Assembly (NCBI RefSeq): GCF_035046485.1
Contig: NC_085137.1
Location: forward strand, 340,804,505 to 340,868,504
Length of the DNA: 64,000 nt
Reading direction: 5' to 3'
From: Aedes albopictus
Taxonomy: Eukaryota > Arthropoda > Insecta > Diptera > Culicidae
Position numbers and translations under genes: made by a program
Shown: positions 32,612-43,060 of the stretch, piece by piece
Numbering within the stretch: the stretch's first letter is position 1
How the letters are laid out: every line of letters begins with the position of its first letter
Notes under the pieces: generated by a model
Told to the model about the DNA's origin: nothing
Databases searched by the model: none
What the model saw: only the letters and a program-made list of their open reading frames with translations

Positions 32612-32997
32612 CAGGGGGTGGCCAAAATGTTTGGGATAAGGAACTTTTTTTTTCACAAAAAAGTTCAACATGCTGTAACTTTTCATAGAGTGCAACAAAT
32701 ATTCTCAAATTTTGAGTGCTTGTCAGCCTATTATATGTGCATCATTGATATAAATTTAAGCTTGATTGATTAATCTTTCGCGAAGTTAGAACCGTTCTCG
32801 TAAAACACTTTTTTAACATCTCATTTTGGAAATGTCATATCTCGGAAATCAGTAGACCAAATTGAATGAAATTTTGTACGTTTATCCACAACATATTAAT
32901 GCTTGAAAAGTCTTTAAAACATAGCATAATATAGCATGTTGAAGTTTTTTGTGAGAGAAAAAAAGTTGCCTATCCCAATCATTTTGGCCACCCCCTG
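32612..32997. mobile_element. Tc1/mariner-type MITE, 386 bp
   Basis: TIRs CAGGGGGTGGCCAAAATGTT and, reverse-complemented, CAGGGGGTGGCCAAAATGAT, flanked by TA at 32610-32611 and 32998-32999. Arms pair further inward (AAGTTCAACATGCT with AGCATGTTGAAGTT). No transposase. The CAGGGGG start and TA duplication fit IS630/Tc1/mariner mobilisation. Confidence 0.88.
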
Positions 32998-32999
32998 TA

Positions 33000-34545
33000 G
33001 CTTAAATATGTTTGCCCACCAGATCATAATACGTCATCACAGTGCAACGAAGAAATGTTTCTATGTAGTTGCCAAATAAGGTGTTTCGTATGCAGAAAAT
33101 CCAACGCACACATTTGCTTGCATCCTCCCTAGACGTAGATAATTGTAAACAAACACCTTACCGACGGGAATAAGCGACTGATTTGAAATTATATATGACA
33201 TCCAGCACAGATCCGCGATGAATATTACTCTCAAAGTTTTTTTTTTCACAAAAATCTTCAAATATCCTCAAACATCTTCAAAGACATTTGAATCCAACAA
33301 ATTGTTTTCCCGTTAGGGGCTGTTCATAAACTACGACGACCAAATTTCGGCCATTTCAGACCCTCCTCCCCCTCGTAGAGTTTTGTCCATACAAAAATTT
33401 TGAAATTTGTATGGAGCGTACACTTTGGCCAGCCCCGAATTCCACCAGAACTGAAGCATATCTTTCTGACAAATAATTTCACAGAAGTTTTTGACCCATT
33501 CTCACCCCCAACGACGGTACTATAAATGATTACAAAAATGGTTGATTCTAAGTTATTGAAGCTACTTACGGACAGACTTGTTAGAATCCCAAAATAGTCG
33601 CCACCATAGCCGACTTTGGCACCTACTGACGATTTCGAGCGCACAAATCTCTTCGTAAACAAAACCAGCGCATCTGATTTTCTTATTTTAAGCTAATTAC
33701 AGGTGAGCAAGAACAGAATAATAAAATGCACTGTTGTTCGAAGCTTGCTTCTTGAGATTTGAACGTCTGAAGTTCTGATGCGCTGTTGAAGCGGGATTTA
33801 AAAACGTTTGTCCTTAAGTTAGCTAATCTTAAGTTTCTTTATCTTCTCCTATTTCTTCTTTTTCTTCTTCTTGGCGTCTCATTTGGATCAAAGCCTGCTT
33901 CACAGCTTTGTAAAGTTTTCGTGGCCAATAACCATTTAAATAAATCTTTTAAACAGAGCAATGAATAATAATGTTTTTGTTTTATCTTTACAGGTATGTA
34001 CACAAATATGGTAGCATTTAGCTAATTTTCGGTAAGCACTATATCTTAAATTCGCCGATAGAACTAAATTGACCTAATATTCAATAGATTTTTGCTGCAG
34101 TTTGACCCACTCGTATTATGCAATTTCTCTCTTCACATAAAATCCGTAAAAAAAAACATAATGGTCTCATATCTATATTGACTCAAATTAATAACCATCA
34201 CTCTCACCGGGAACGCTGAAAAGATCTATAGAGTCAATATACAAGATTAACATTTTAAATGATTGTTCGCTTAATTCCCGGTATGACTCCTGTCGATGAT
34301 TTTAAATCGTTTGCATAACGCCACGCATTTAACCCTCACAACCGTCATTTAGAAAAGGATCATGTTCTTTGTTATTAGATAAAAAAAAGAGTAAAGTCCT
34401 ATTGATTTCTTTAATGTTCTTGTTTTTGTAAGCTTTTGCCGTGTTCCATCCTGTCATTTTTATACAAAACTTGCTCAACTATATCAAACCATTTGGAAAC
34501 CTGTCTTACACTGTTTTAAATCATGAGAGAATTCATGTCTTGTTA
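33000..34545. other. non-coding with small repeat fragments
   Basis: 33316-33440 is a short element bounded by GGGGCTG words (GGGGCTGTTCATAAACTACG at the left) related to 209-366. 33860-33915 (CTTCTTCTTGGCGTCTCATT and AAAGCCTGCTTCACAGC) is a Feilai tail fragment in minus orientation. The remainder is AT-rich with no gene. Confidence 0.5.
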
Positions 34546-34547
34546 TA

Positions 34548-35019
34548 CAGGTCGGACTCGATTATCCGGAGTCAGGTTCTGGAGCTTTCCAAACATATCA
34601 GGCCAAACATGTCTAAAGGTCCTATCTGCAGAAGAGAGGCCCTCTTTGGTTTCCCTCTCTTTCGTTAATATCTCAGCTGTTTATTTGTATTATGATTGTC
34701 TCCTTGCATTGAACGATGGTCAAAACAATCGTCTTTTGATTTGTATTGCAAAAGTAGTTGAAAAGTGTACCATTACATTGCAATAATTGAAAGAGAAAGT
34801 GAACAAAGAGAGCCTCTCAATTGCAGATAGGACCTATTGAAATGTTTGGCCTGATATATCTTGCAAACGGAATGCTGCATCAAGCTGAAAATTTGCCATT
34901 TTGTCAAGCTGACATTGAGTAGTAATCAGTCAAAATTTCAACATGATACAGCATTCCGTTTGCAAGATATATGTTTGGAAAGCTTTAGAACATGACTCCG
35001 GATAATCGAGTCCGACCTG
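34548..35019. mobile_element. pogo/Tigger-like MITE, 472 bp, with two inner hairpins
   Basis: Outer ends CAGGTCGGACTCGATTATCC and, reverse-complemented, the same, flanked by TA (34546-34547 and 35020-35021). Inside, ATCAGGCCAAACATGTCTAA pairs with a block at 34828-34858. A second pair, ATATCTTGCAAACGGAATGC with its complement at 34950-34970, forms a separate hairpin. The CTCGATTATCCG terminus resembles pogo-group ends. Confidence 0.82.
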
Positions 35020-35249
35020 TACATCCTTTTATGGTTCATCAGAAATTTTTCCTCCACGATTTCCTACTCTACTGATAATTTCATCTCATGAAACTTGTTT
35101 TAATTACATACCCCATACAACTGGTTAGATCTGCCACCTTCTACGTCTCTGAAACATTTCTTCCAGAGCTTCACCAGAAAATTTTCTGGAATCAATAATC
35201 CAAAAGGAATTTATAACAAGTTTTTTAATTCTGAGTTTAGGGCATTTCT

Positions 35250-35470
35250 AGAGATTTAGAAGTGTGTATATTTTCGTTGAGTAAGGCTGATTTAATTTTG
35301 ACTTTTTGTCCCCGACCCCCCACCTTCAAAAAATGTTGGCTGGATTTTGTATTTTGAGGGGGCAAAAATATTTATCAAAATATCGGGTCTTTCCAAAATA
35401 TCCTTAACAAATCCGATGAGTTTTTAATATGTTACAGATTAAATGCTTTGTTATTTTTCTTCCAACCCCG
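35250..35470 (+). repeat. dispersed repeat, copy 3 of 3 (unoccupied TTAA)
   Basis: Matches 7340-7680 closely (ATTTTGTATTTTGAGGGGGC, AATCCGATGAGTTTTTAATA) with a single TTAA at 35424-35427, where copy 2 has a piggyBac-type MITE. Confidence 0.75.
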
Positions 35471-35925
35471 CAGTCACCGCACACAACATCTTTCTTCCTG
35501 TTCGTTCTTTCTGGTTCTTTCGCAAGCAATGTTGTTGACGTCATTTTTTCGGCGTTGTTGACGTTACTTTACTGATGGGCCAAGATTTGGGTACATAGTG
35601 AAAAAAATAGTTATTTTTCGTTGAAAACTAATATACAAGTTCAAAATAGCGTCTTTGACCGTCGCATAAAATGTTCAGTTATCGAAAAATCAATTCGAAA
35701 TGTTCCAGAATCATGCCATTTATGATCATGTGTTAGACTACACACCTAGAAAATATCATGTAATTTTAAGTGTCCTGAACCTGACATATACGAGCATCTT
35801 CAAAAACACAAATTTAGAGGTTGAAACATGTAAATTTACGTCTTTCAAGACACCCCAAAATGAAACTATTTTTTTCTTATCGTCTATCAATCGCTGGAAC
35901 CCATATGACAGATAAAACATACATA
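35470..35925. other. non-coding, nothing recognised
   Basis: AT-rich, no bounded element. The antiparallel ORFs at 35756-35980 overlap the SINE-like sequence and have no domain. Confidence 0.35.
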
Positions 35926-36020
35926 AGTAAAATATGCCATGCATGGGATTCGAACACCGGATCTGCTGATCGTGAGCCACATCTCCTACCTCTCGGCTAT
36001 TTCACCGAGTCGGATGGTGG
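35925..36020 (-). mobile_element. tRNA-like SINE head
   Basis: On the minus strand: CTCGGTGAAATAGCCGAGAG with box A TAGCCGAGAGGTAGGAG, then box B GGTGTTCGAATCCCATGCAT. The tRNA-like region is followed by a non-tRNA body, and the acceptor stem does not close, so a SINE is more likely than a functional tRNA. Confidence 0.6.
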
Positions 36021-36478
36021 TTGATGAACTTGATACTGATTCTACGTTTCTGGTGAAACAAATTTGTTGACATCTAACGCAACCAACCAGCACTTACATG
36101 ATGCGCGTAAAATTGAGTCCAATTTGTGATTCAGTCTTGAAAACGTTTACGTTCTTTGGTTATTCCGTTCCGTGCAAATTTCAGAATTTCTAAGTGTGTA
36201 CCCACTAAGCCGAAGAGCCATGGCGTCTACAAAAGCTAAACAAAGTAACATTTTCATTCAACTTTAATGCTCCAAAGTGCTAAAATTGAAACGAAATGTT
36301 ACAGTTGTTTGGCGCATACCTTTCCCAATCTCCAGTTATGCTTGTTGGTTTGAGTTTTTGGTCAACGTTAGATAGGCCGAACGAGGGGACTATGCCAACG
36401 AAGCATCTCGATACCCTACCTCTTGAGATATCTCAAGAATTACTTCATGAATGTCTAGTGTTTATGAGAGAATCAAGA

Positions 36479-36600
36479 CGGGCTTGGTGGTCTAGTGGCT
36501 ACTGCTTCTGATTCGTATGCAGAAGGTCATGGGTTCAATCCCTGGCCCGTCTCTTTCCTCCTACTTTGTATCTTTCTATCTACTTTCTCTCTCTTTCTCT
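36479..36600 (+). mobile_element. tRNA-derived SINE or tRNA-like pseudogene with CT-rich tail
   Basis: ACGGGCTTGGTGGTCTAGTG starts a 73-nt tRNA-like unit: box A GTGGTCTAGTGGCTAC, anticodon-arm-like TTCTGATTCGTATGCAGAA, box B GGGTTCAATCC and closing GGCCCGT pairing with ACGGGCT. A CT-rich tail (TCTTTCCTCCTACTTTG, CTTTCTCTCTC) follows, typical of SINEs rather than of a free-standing tRNA. A real tRNA gene cannot be wholly excluded. Confidence 0.65.
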
Positions 36601-36625
36601 CATCTCTACATATACAATTCATATA

Positions 36626-37323
36626 CACGCAGAAAAATAAATTGTAAACACAATTAAATTCTAGTTCAAATCAACCGATTTTTCAGTTTACTATAGCGAC
36701 AAACTAATTTCTAGTTTAAATTGAACTGTTCTATTGTTTGATAATACAAATATTTTCATTTGTCGATTTTTTTGACAGTTTGTTGAAACAAACAGAGATA
36801 TGGTATTTTCAACATGAAATAATGGATTGATTCAAACGACTGCACTTTTGCCACTAACAAACCCGGAATGTGATTGTGTTGGTGACGGCAGCAACTGCGG
36901 CAGCTTGAAAATCTATTTTTAGACCGTCGGTAAGCGGATGGGGAGGAGAACGACTAAAAAAAGACAAAAAAGGCGAAACCGATATTTTTTTTGTGGATGC
37001 TGTCGTGAGTACCTGCGCGTTATCCATCACGGCCACAGCTGCACTTGGAAGTTGGCGTGATGGATTTGCTGCACCTTCTTCGATGTGGCGATGTTGGGGT
37101 AAGCATTTTATAGATGTGTGAATGCTCTCGGACCATGTGTATGGTTTTTATTTTGTTGAAACAAATGAAATTTTTGACATTATATGAAATGATGGTAATC
37201 GGTTGTTTTTATCGATAAACTCTAAATGAAAACAATTAAATATAACTTTGGAATAAGTAAATTCTCAGTTTGAAAATCAACCATGCGTTTTATTGTTTTT
37301 AACAAGAGCCATTTTTCTGCGTG
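36626..37323. mobile_element. CACGCAGAAAAAT TIR element, 698 bp
   Basis: Left end CACGCAGAAAAATAAATTG; right end, reverse-complemented, CACGCAGAAAAATGGCTC. Flanked by TATA (36622-36625 and 37324-37327). Sub-terminal AT-rich blocks near both ends resemble each other. The central 36840-37080 segment is less AT-rich and may be captured DNA. No transposase. Confidence 0.7.
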
Positions 37324-37609
37324 TATATCCATATGTTCATAGCCATCGCTAGAACAAGAAACGAATTGAAAAAAAAAGTCGTTTCCCTTCCTTCTAACTA
37401 CCACAGCACAATGTACATAACGCCTGCAAGTTATGCAACCAAAAGCGAACTGTGCCGCTTGACCTTCATATTCATCACACAATATATCACCTAACACGAA
37501 CACTATAAATAATCCCCCATACATGGATCGCATCACCGACCCAACGTGCGGGTTGTGGGGACGCAGGGGTGCTCTCGGTTTTTTAGTAGCAACAACCAAT
37601 ACATATTAC

Positions 37610-37800
37610 CATTCCTGTCCCTTCCCAGCTGACTATAAGGATTTGGCTGGCGCCGTTATTGATCAAAAATGCATGAGCTGCTACAATTGCACTTTGAGAA
37701 TAAGTGGAATGTCCCAGTCCCTTATTCAGTTGGATCTCTAGTCTATGCAATTGGAACCAGTTCAGATCAATCACGGAGGAGCAACCATTGACATAGTCCG
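37610..37800 (+). mobile_element. LINE-like 3' end, copy 3 (AAGGAYGTGGCYGGCGCCG family)
   Basis: ATAAGGATTTGGCTGGCGCC, GTTATTGATC and CAGATCAATCACGGAGGAGC match, in the same order, the 3' block of the insertions at 25639-27585 and 41901-43389. No tail or duplication identified; the 5' part is missing. Confidence 0.65.
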
Positions 37801-38252
37801 AATTGATCTTTTTTTTTTATCGTCTAGTGTTTATAAGAGAATCGTCCAATAATTTCATCAAAAATTCCATCATGATTTCCACCAGAATTACCTCATGCAG
37901 TGCAGTACTTCTCATGCAACTTTTGTATCCACTTTTGTAAAAGCTCGTTGTACAATTTCTACAGAAATTTCGGTGAAAAAAAAACAAAATTTTATTCAAA
38001 ATATACCCAAACGTTAGCTTATTTATAAAATTTGATAAAAGTGCACTAGAATTTTCACTAAAATATCTTTTATAAATTTTTGTGTTATTAGAACCCTTTA
38101 ATTTTAATTTTAGATAATTCTAAATTTCGAGACAAAAACCAAAAAAAAATAAAAAATTGCACTTGCCAGAAATCTTTTGCGAAAAAGTTAAGCAAAAAAT
38201 AAGCAGAAGATTCTTGAGCAATTTTTTCCAACTGTTTGCGTAATATAATTCA
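37800..38252. other. AT-rich non-coding DNA
   Basis: Includes eroded satellite-like words near 37850-37990 (AATTTCATCAAAAATTCC). No gene. Confidence 0.35.
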
Positions 38253-38263
38253 AAAACTGTTCC

Positions 38264-38446
38264 GCGTGGTGGAGCGGACCTGGTGTGATGGTTAAAGCAC
38301 GTGACTTTTACGCCGAGGACCTGGGATCGAATCCCACTCCCGACAAACTCGCAAAATGTGTGTTCTTCCTTTGGAAGGGAAGTAAAGCGTGGGTCCCGAG
38401 ATGAAACTAACCCAGAGCTAAAAAAACTCGTTGATACAGATAAAAA
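38264..38446 (+). mobile_element. tRNA-derived SINE (GATGGTTAAAGC family), best copy
   Basis: GCGTGGTGGAGCGGACCTGG leads into box A TGTGATGGTTAAAGCACGTG and box B ACCTGGGATCGAATCCC. The body has CTTCCTTTGGAAGGGAAGTA, AAGCGTGGGTCCCGAGATGA and AACTCGTTGATACAG, then an A-run. Flanked by the 11-bp duplication AAAACTGTTCC (38253-38263; 38447-38457). Confidence 0.87.
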
Positions 38447-38639
38447 AAAACTGTTCCACTAACGCATCCAATAAGTTCTCAATTATTCTAGAAAACTGTC
38501 AGACGTTTTTGCTAGATCTCGAGAAAATCAACATACCATTTATTTATGTCAATAATCCATCCGAAGAAAAGTTTACATAAATAAGTTAGTCTAAAAAAAA
38601 CAAGAAACAATACATTAAAACTTAACGAATTAAAAATTA

Positions 38640-39434
38640 CATCTTCTTTTCTGAGAGCATTGCGTAACTGATTTGATGTTCTACCTCCAAAAACTTCCTT
38701 ATCATTGCTGTCAATGGCGCATGGTTACCATAGGCAGTGCGATGGGTACCTGTTTTGCAGCAACGAAGAATTCCGTAACCACCTTTGAGAAGCTCGGTAG
38801 TCCAATTGCGCAAGTATTTCCGGGAAATCTACTTCAACAGTCAGGAGCTTTGCTACAAATGTTGCCTGTTATACCGTCCTCCTACACTCCAAAGAATCTA
38901 AATCTAATAGAAGGTATCTGTTCAAATACGGTGGCAAATTCGTCGGATCACGCCAGGGAAGATTGTGCAAAGCCATTCTCAGATATCGCTTTTGTACCCG
39001 TTCAAGTCGAATAATCCACGTGACTACATACGGACACCAGATAACAGATACATTCTCAAGTATTGATCGAACAAGCGAGCAGTAAAGCGACCTTAGGCAA
39101 GGCGGGTCAGTAAAATCGTTTACAAGTTGTCGATTCACTTTGGAAATTATCGGAAATTAGACGGAAGTCCAGCTTTGGATCAAGATCTTCGAAGGGCCCC
39201 AAGAATTTTGACCCTGTCAACTCTCTGCAGCAAGACGCCACCAATGTTATAGTCAATGCGATGAAACGCCATTACCACACATTTTGAAATACTGATGGTT
39301 AACTTGATCCGGCAACACCACTCGACGAACAGGTCCAATAAGCGTTGCAATTGATGGCAATCCTCCAGAGTTGATACAACAATATAAAGCTTCAGGTCAT
39401 CTGCATACACAAGTTTACATCTTGCTCCAGACAT
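38640..39434 (-). pseudogene. LINE reverse transcriptase relic (jockey/LOA-like)
   Basis: On the minus strand, 39180-39434 encodes the RT palm with CKLVYADDLKLYIVV, including the YADD catalytic motif, then thumb-like sequence (ISISKCVVMAFHRID). After a frameshift, 38869-39138 gives the C-terminal part (YCSLVRSILENVSVIWCPYV, then VQKRYLRMALHNLPWRDP and NLPPYLNRYLLLDLDSLE). That signature belongs to the jockey/LOA/R1 side of non-LTR elements; the exact clade is uncertain. The upstream RT fingers are replaced at 39435 by another repeat. Non-functional. Confidence 0.82.
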
Positions 39435-39655
39435 TGTAACGTCGCGCTACTAATTCCCATTTTTAACATACTTTCCCATTGAAAAATAACTATTCAACAG
39501 ATCATACTTATTGGAAATTTTACAAGGAATATGTAAAAATAATTGAGGGTTTACGGTCGAATTTACGAGTTATATTGCAAATTATTGTGCCCGAGAAAAG
39601 ACGTCAAAACGTTGTAACGTCACGGTAGAATGCGTCATATTGTAAATCAAGCACA
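39435..39655 (+). repeat. dispersed repeat (TTGTAACGTCACGCTAC family), copy 1
   Basis: TTGTAACGTCGCGCTACTAA at the left, GAGGGTTTACGGTCGAATTT and ACGAGTTATATTG inside, and GTCAAAACGTTGTAACGTCACGGTAGAAT at the right in two blocks. Copies at 54735-54947 (reverse) and 56508-56655 (partial). The ends are direct rather than inverted repeats. Confidence 0.7.
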
Positions 39656-39772
39656 ATGCCCACTATGCCCAGGGAGTCGAGAAAATGTTCCCGACTGGAA
39701 CGGGAACCGAACCCGCCGTCTCTGGATTGGTGATCCATAGCCTTAACCACCAGGCTAACTGGAGACCCCTTC
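39640..39772 (-). mobile_element. tRNA-derived SINE (GGTTAAGGCTATGG type), 3'-truncated
   Basis: On the minus strand: GGGGTCTCCAGTTAGCCTGG, box A TTAGCCTGGTGGTTAAGGCT, box B CGGGTTCGGTTCCCG, then TTCTCGACTCCCTGGGCATA. The body resembles the Feilai body (CTCCCTGGGCATAG), but the tRNA head is different. It may be a hybrid or sister family. Confidence 0.7.
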
Positions 39773-39899
39773 ATATTCAAGTGATTATGGTGTGATTCAC
39801 TTAATATTGAAGTAAATCAGATCTGCTTCAGTTTATATTCAAGTGATTCAAGTCTGATTCACTTCATATTCAAGTGAACAGTACTGATACACATCATAT
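39773..39899 (+). repeat. tandem repeat, about 31-bp unit CATATTCAAGTGATTC, part 1
   Basis: Units of TTCATATTCAAGTGATT followed by CARGTCTGATTCAC. The tract continues at 41085-41241 and 46350-46430. The three parts were one tandem array before the elements at 39900-41080 and 41242-46349 were inserted. Confidence 0.8.
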
Positions 39900-41080
39900 C
39901 CCGGGTAGAGATGAAGTACTGACGATCAAAACGTGATATTAGTTTGACTAGTTTGATAAGAGATAAAAGATCTGAAAGTAATACCGTCAAGGCGCCAGTC
40001 ACCGTGTGCCCTTCAATATTTTTTTTTATTATTTCCATATTACGATTGAATGGTATGACAATTTCCCTCCAAATTCACCAATACAACACTAATGAATCGT
40101 TACCATGTCAAAACGCTCATTAGGAACTTTTAAGAGTATCATTTTGACACTAACGTGTGTTTACATGAAGCGGGTTTCTGCTCGTTCACTGCATTCATAG
40201 TGAAGAAACGAAAACTGCCCTAAGGTGATTTAAGCGATAAACTAAATGTAGTAACGTTTTTATTCCACCAAGAAGCAATTAAATTCACATATCAGATATG
40301 TATTTTACATTACCGAAGCAAGTTTAACAAGAAAGTACGATTACTCGTACTTTTTAATTGAAACAAAAGAGCACGGTAAATGGATACCCTAAAAATCAAT
40401 GGTCTCCATTCACCGTGCCACATATTGTCCCATAAACCTAGAAAAAAAATGAAAATATTAACATTCGTTTCTCTAATAAAATCTTGCAAGTTATAACTTG
40501 AAATGAATATAAACGAAGAAAATTCCCTTGGCTGGGTTGTGTTGATCATTTTTAAACAAAATAGAATAAATTTTCTCATACACGGTGAATGGGTCCCTAC
40601 TACCACGGTGAATGGTGACCTAGCACAGAATCAGGCGACCTTACTACCCTCTACTAATTGTACTATATCAATAAATTTTGTGAAAAATTTTCTACTTATG
40701 TGGATATTACTTTAATTTTAACCTATAATGAAGGCAATTAAAAGCGGCACTAACAATGTTTATAATACTGGTGTCAAATGACAGCCCTTATTCGCACTGA
40801 ATCCTCTTAGATCTACGGTGAATGGTGCTTTGACGGTATCTGAAAAATGTTCCTGAATCATCTGCACAATATCAAAATTTGATATTTCAAGATCAAACTA
40901 ATAGCTCGATGCTATTGGTTGGATCTTACAAAATCTCAACATGATATGATGGTGATGTTTCAGGAGTAATATCTCAAGTTTACTCCTAGATCCTTTATCT
41001 CATATATAAATCAAACCAATATAATTTTTTGGTCTTCATATCAAAATATGCTATTATTCAGATATTCTCCTCTACTCGGG
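39900..41080. mobile_element. CCCGGGTAGAG TIR element, 1181 bp, hosting a second element
   Basis: Ends CCCGGGTAGAG and, reverse-complemented, CCCGAGTAGAG, inserted in the 31-bp tandem tract. AT is present on both sides and agrees with the unoccupied unit (TCATATTCAAGTG), but such a short duplication is weak evidence. Inner sequences GATATTAGTTTGA and TCAAACCAATATAA hint at sub-terminal pairing. A TA element is nested at 39984-40836. Confidence 0.65.
39984..40836. mobile_element. nested TA element, CCGTCAAGGCGCCA ends, 853 bp
   Basis: Left end CCGTCAAGGCGCCAGTCACC; right end, reverse-complemented, CCGTCAAAGCACCATTCACC. Flanked by TA (39982-39983; 40837-40838). CACGGTGAATGG-like words recur internally near 40400, 40580, 40605 and 40815. 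No transposase ORF. Confidence 0.82.
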
Positions 41081-41084
41081 ATTT

Positions 41085-41241
41085 AAATGATCGAAGTTTG
41101 ATTCTGTGATATGATTCGAGTGATTCAGATCCGATTCACTTCATATTCAAGTAATTTAGGACTAATTTACTTGACATTCAAGTGATTATGATTTGATTTA
41201 CATCATATTCAAGTGATTCAGGTCTGGTTTACATTATATTC
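41085..41241 (+). repeat. 31-bp tandem repeat CATATTCAAGTGATTC, part 2
   Basis: Four to five units, ending at the TATTC duplicated by the Transib-type insertion at 41242. Confidence 0.8.
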
Positions 41242-42185
41242 CACAATGGTTTATTTTCCCATTTTCACGCTCTTAATTAATAGCTCGTAAGATTGAGGAA
41301 AAAGAACAATAGTGTCTTCGGCAAAATTGACGGGAATGACCAGCGCCATCTTTTGACAGTTAGAGTTTTCGGATCGATCCCCCTAAAAGTGAGATACAAA
41401 ATTATTTTTTTTTTAATTTGTTGAGATAGAGGGTTGACGTCTTCGGCAAAGTTGTAGCATTTTTGATTCCAAACAACTTTCCTGAAGACGTCAATGTTGT
41501 ATTTTTTTACACTAATGGAGATAGAGGCCTGTGTTTGAAAGTCAGCCCCAAAAACACGTTTTTAAGTAAAACATACATTTGTTGAATTTTTAGGCCCATA
41601 CAATGTTCTGCAAAGTTGTATGTATCAATAAAATACGCAACTTTGCCGAAGACATCGAAGCTGTGAGAATTAAATGAGACGAGTTATAGATAAATTTATG
41701 ATTTTTTTCATCCACTTTTAGGGATAAATATCATTCTTAGGGGCAAAAAGGTGCTGCTGAGGGAGGATACCCTTATCAGAAAGTACATCTAAAGAGCTTT
41801 CAAATAAGGGTTAGTTTGTCCGTCCACGATCGTCTACTGAGAAGATATGACCATAATAAAAATGTCCATACTACAATTATTTGCAATCAAATCTACTTTG
41901 CTTAGCTTAGACTGAGCTTAGACTGACTGCACATATCTATGGTTGCTACTCCGTGATTGACTCGAACCAATGACAGTTGCACAATGAATCAACTTAATAA
42001 TTGACTGGGAGTGGTCAACATTCTCACTGTGCCCGCTTCAGAGGCTCTCAGTACAATAACGGCGCCGACCACGTCCTTGCAGTCAGGTTGGAAGAGTGAA
42101 GGAATGTTAATAGCAACCTTTGTTATGTGAAAGTTGGCGTTTACCGCACGTCTCCACCAAAGGCTGTAGGAAGGAGTGATTGTTA

Positions 42186-42591
42186 CCCGAGCAGGAACGA
42201 ATAACTGACACATAACTGCAGCATACCAAAGTCAGGTATCATACTGAGACAAGGTATTGGTCGGCTATCCAGGTATTGAAAATAACTTATTTTGGTATTT
42301 TGTAGGTATTGATAAAATACCTCAACAAGTCATTGGTTTGATGTTGAGGACTGCTTGAGGTATTATTCAATTATGCAAATATCGCTATTTGTATAGAAAA
42401 ATCGCCGATTATGGTTTAGGTATTGCAATACCTGATGTCATTATTCTCTAGTTATGCACAGAATACACTCCAGTTATTATTTGAGGTATTTTACCTCTTA
42501 TGCAGGGCAAATTAATACCTCATCCTGGTTGTAGGTATTGGGTTTTCCATACCTGAGTTTGTTATTCTTCAGCTATTTTCTCCTGCTCGGG
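42186..42591. mobile_element. CCCGAGCAGGA MITE, 406 bp, TA-flanked
   Basis: Ends CCCGAGCAGGAACGAATAAC and, reverse-complemented, CCCGAGCAGGAGAAAATAGC, flanked by TA (42184-42185; 42592-42593). The interior repeats GGTATT words (AGGTATTG, GAGGTATT) many times. It is nested in the retro-insertion 41901-43389. Confidence 0.85.
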
Positions 42592-42649
42592 TAGTAGGGC
42601 AGGTATCGTTGGGTCAGGATTCACTTTGATAAGTAATATGACCTTTTGA

Positions 42650-43060
42650 AGTTGAAGTATGCCGTGCACACTGCAGTGATGTTGTTCGCTTCACGCGGAA
42701 AGCAAACAACCAACCACCCTCGTCAGGTGGTTGCTCAATATTTACTACAAATGAAGCAACAAAATATGCAGACGGAAGTGCTATTGTTAACATCACGCGG
42801 AAAGCAAACAATCCACCACCCATGTCAGGTGATCGTTTAATATTTACTATTAAAGACGCGACAACATATACAAACTTAAGCGCTATTGCTCACTCGGCGC
42901 GGAAAGCAAACAATCAGCCACCCGCGTCAGGTGGACACTCAAGATTTACAACAAAAGACGTGACGAAACATGCGACATGTGACGACTGATGCGCTATTGC
43001 TCGCTTCACTAGGAAAGCAAACAATCGACCACCCACGTAAGGTGATCGCTCAATATTTAT
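42650..43060 (-). repeat. four tandem units of about 104 bp
   Basis: Units share GCGGAAAGCAAACAA, CCACCCRYGTCAGGTG, GCTCAATATTTACTA and GCGCTATTGCTC at about 42695, 42797, 42899 and 43005. They occupy the 5' half of the minus-strand retro-insertion, as the monomers at 27117-27575 do in its counterpart. Confidence 0.82.

Noticed and set aside
36479..36552. Functional tRNA gene
   Set aside because: A tRNA-like fold can be drawn, but the unit is followed by a CT-rich SINE-like tail rather than a T-run terminator; a SINE head is more likely.
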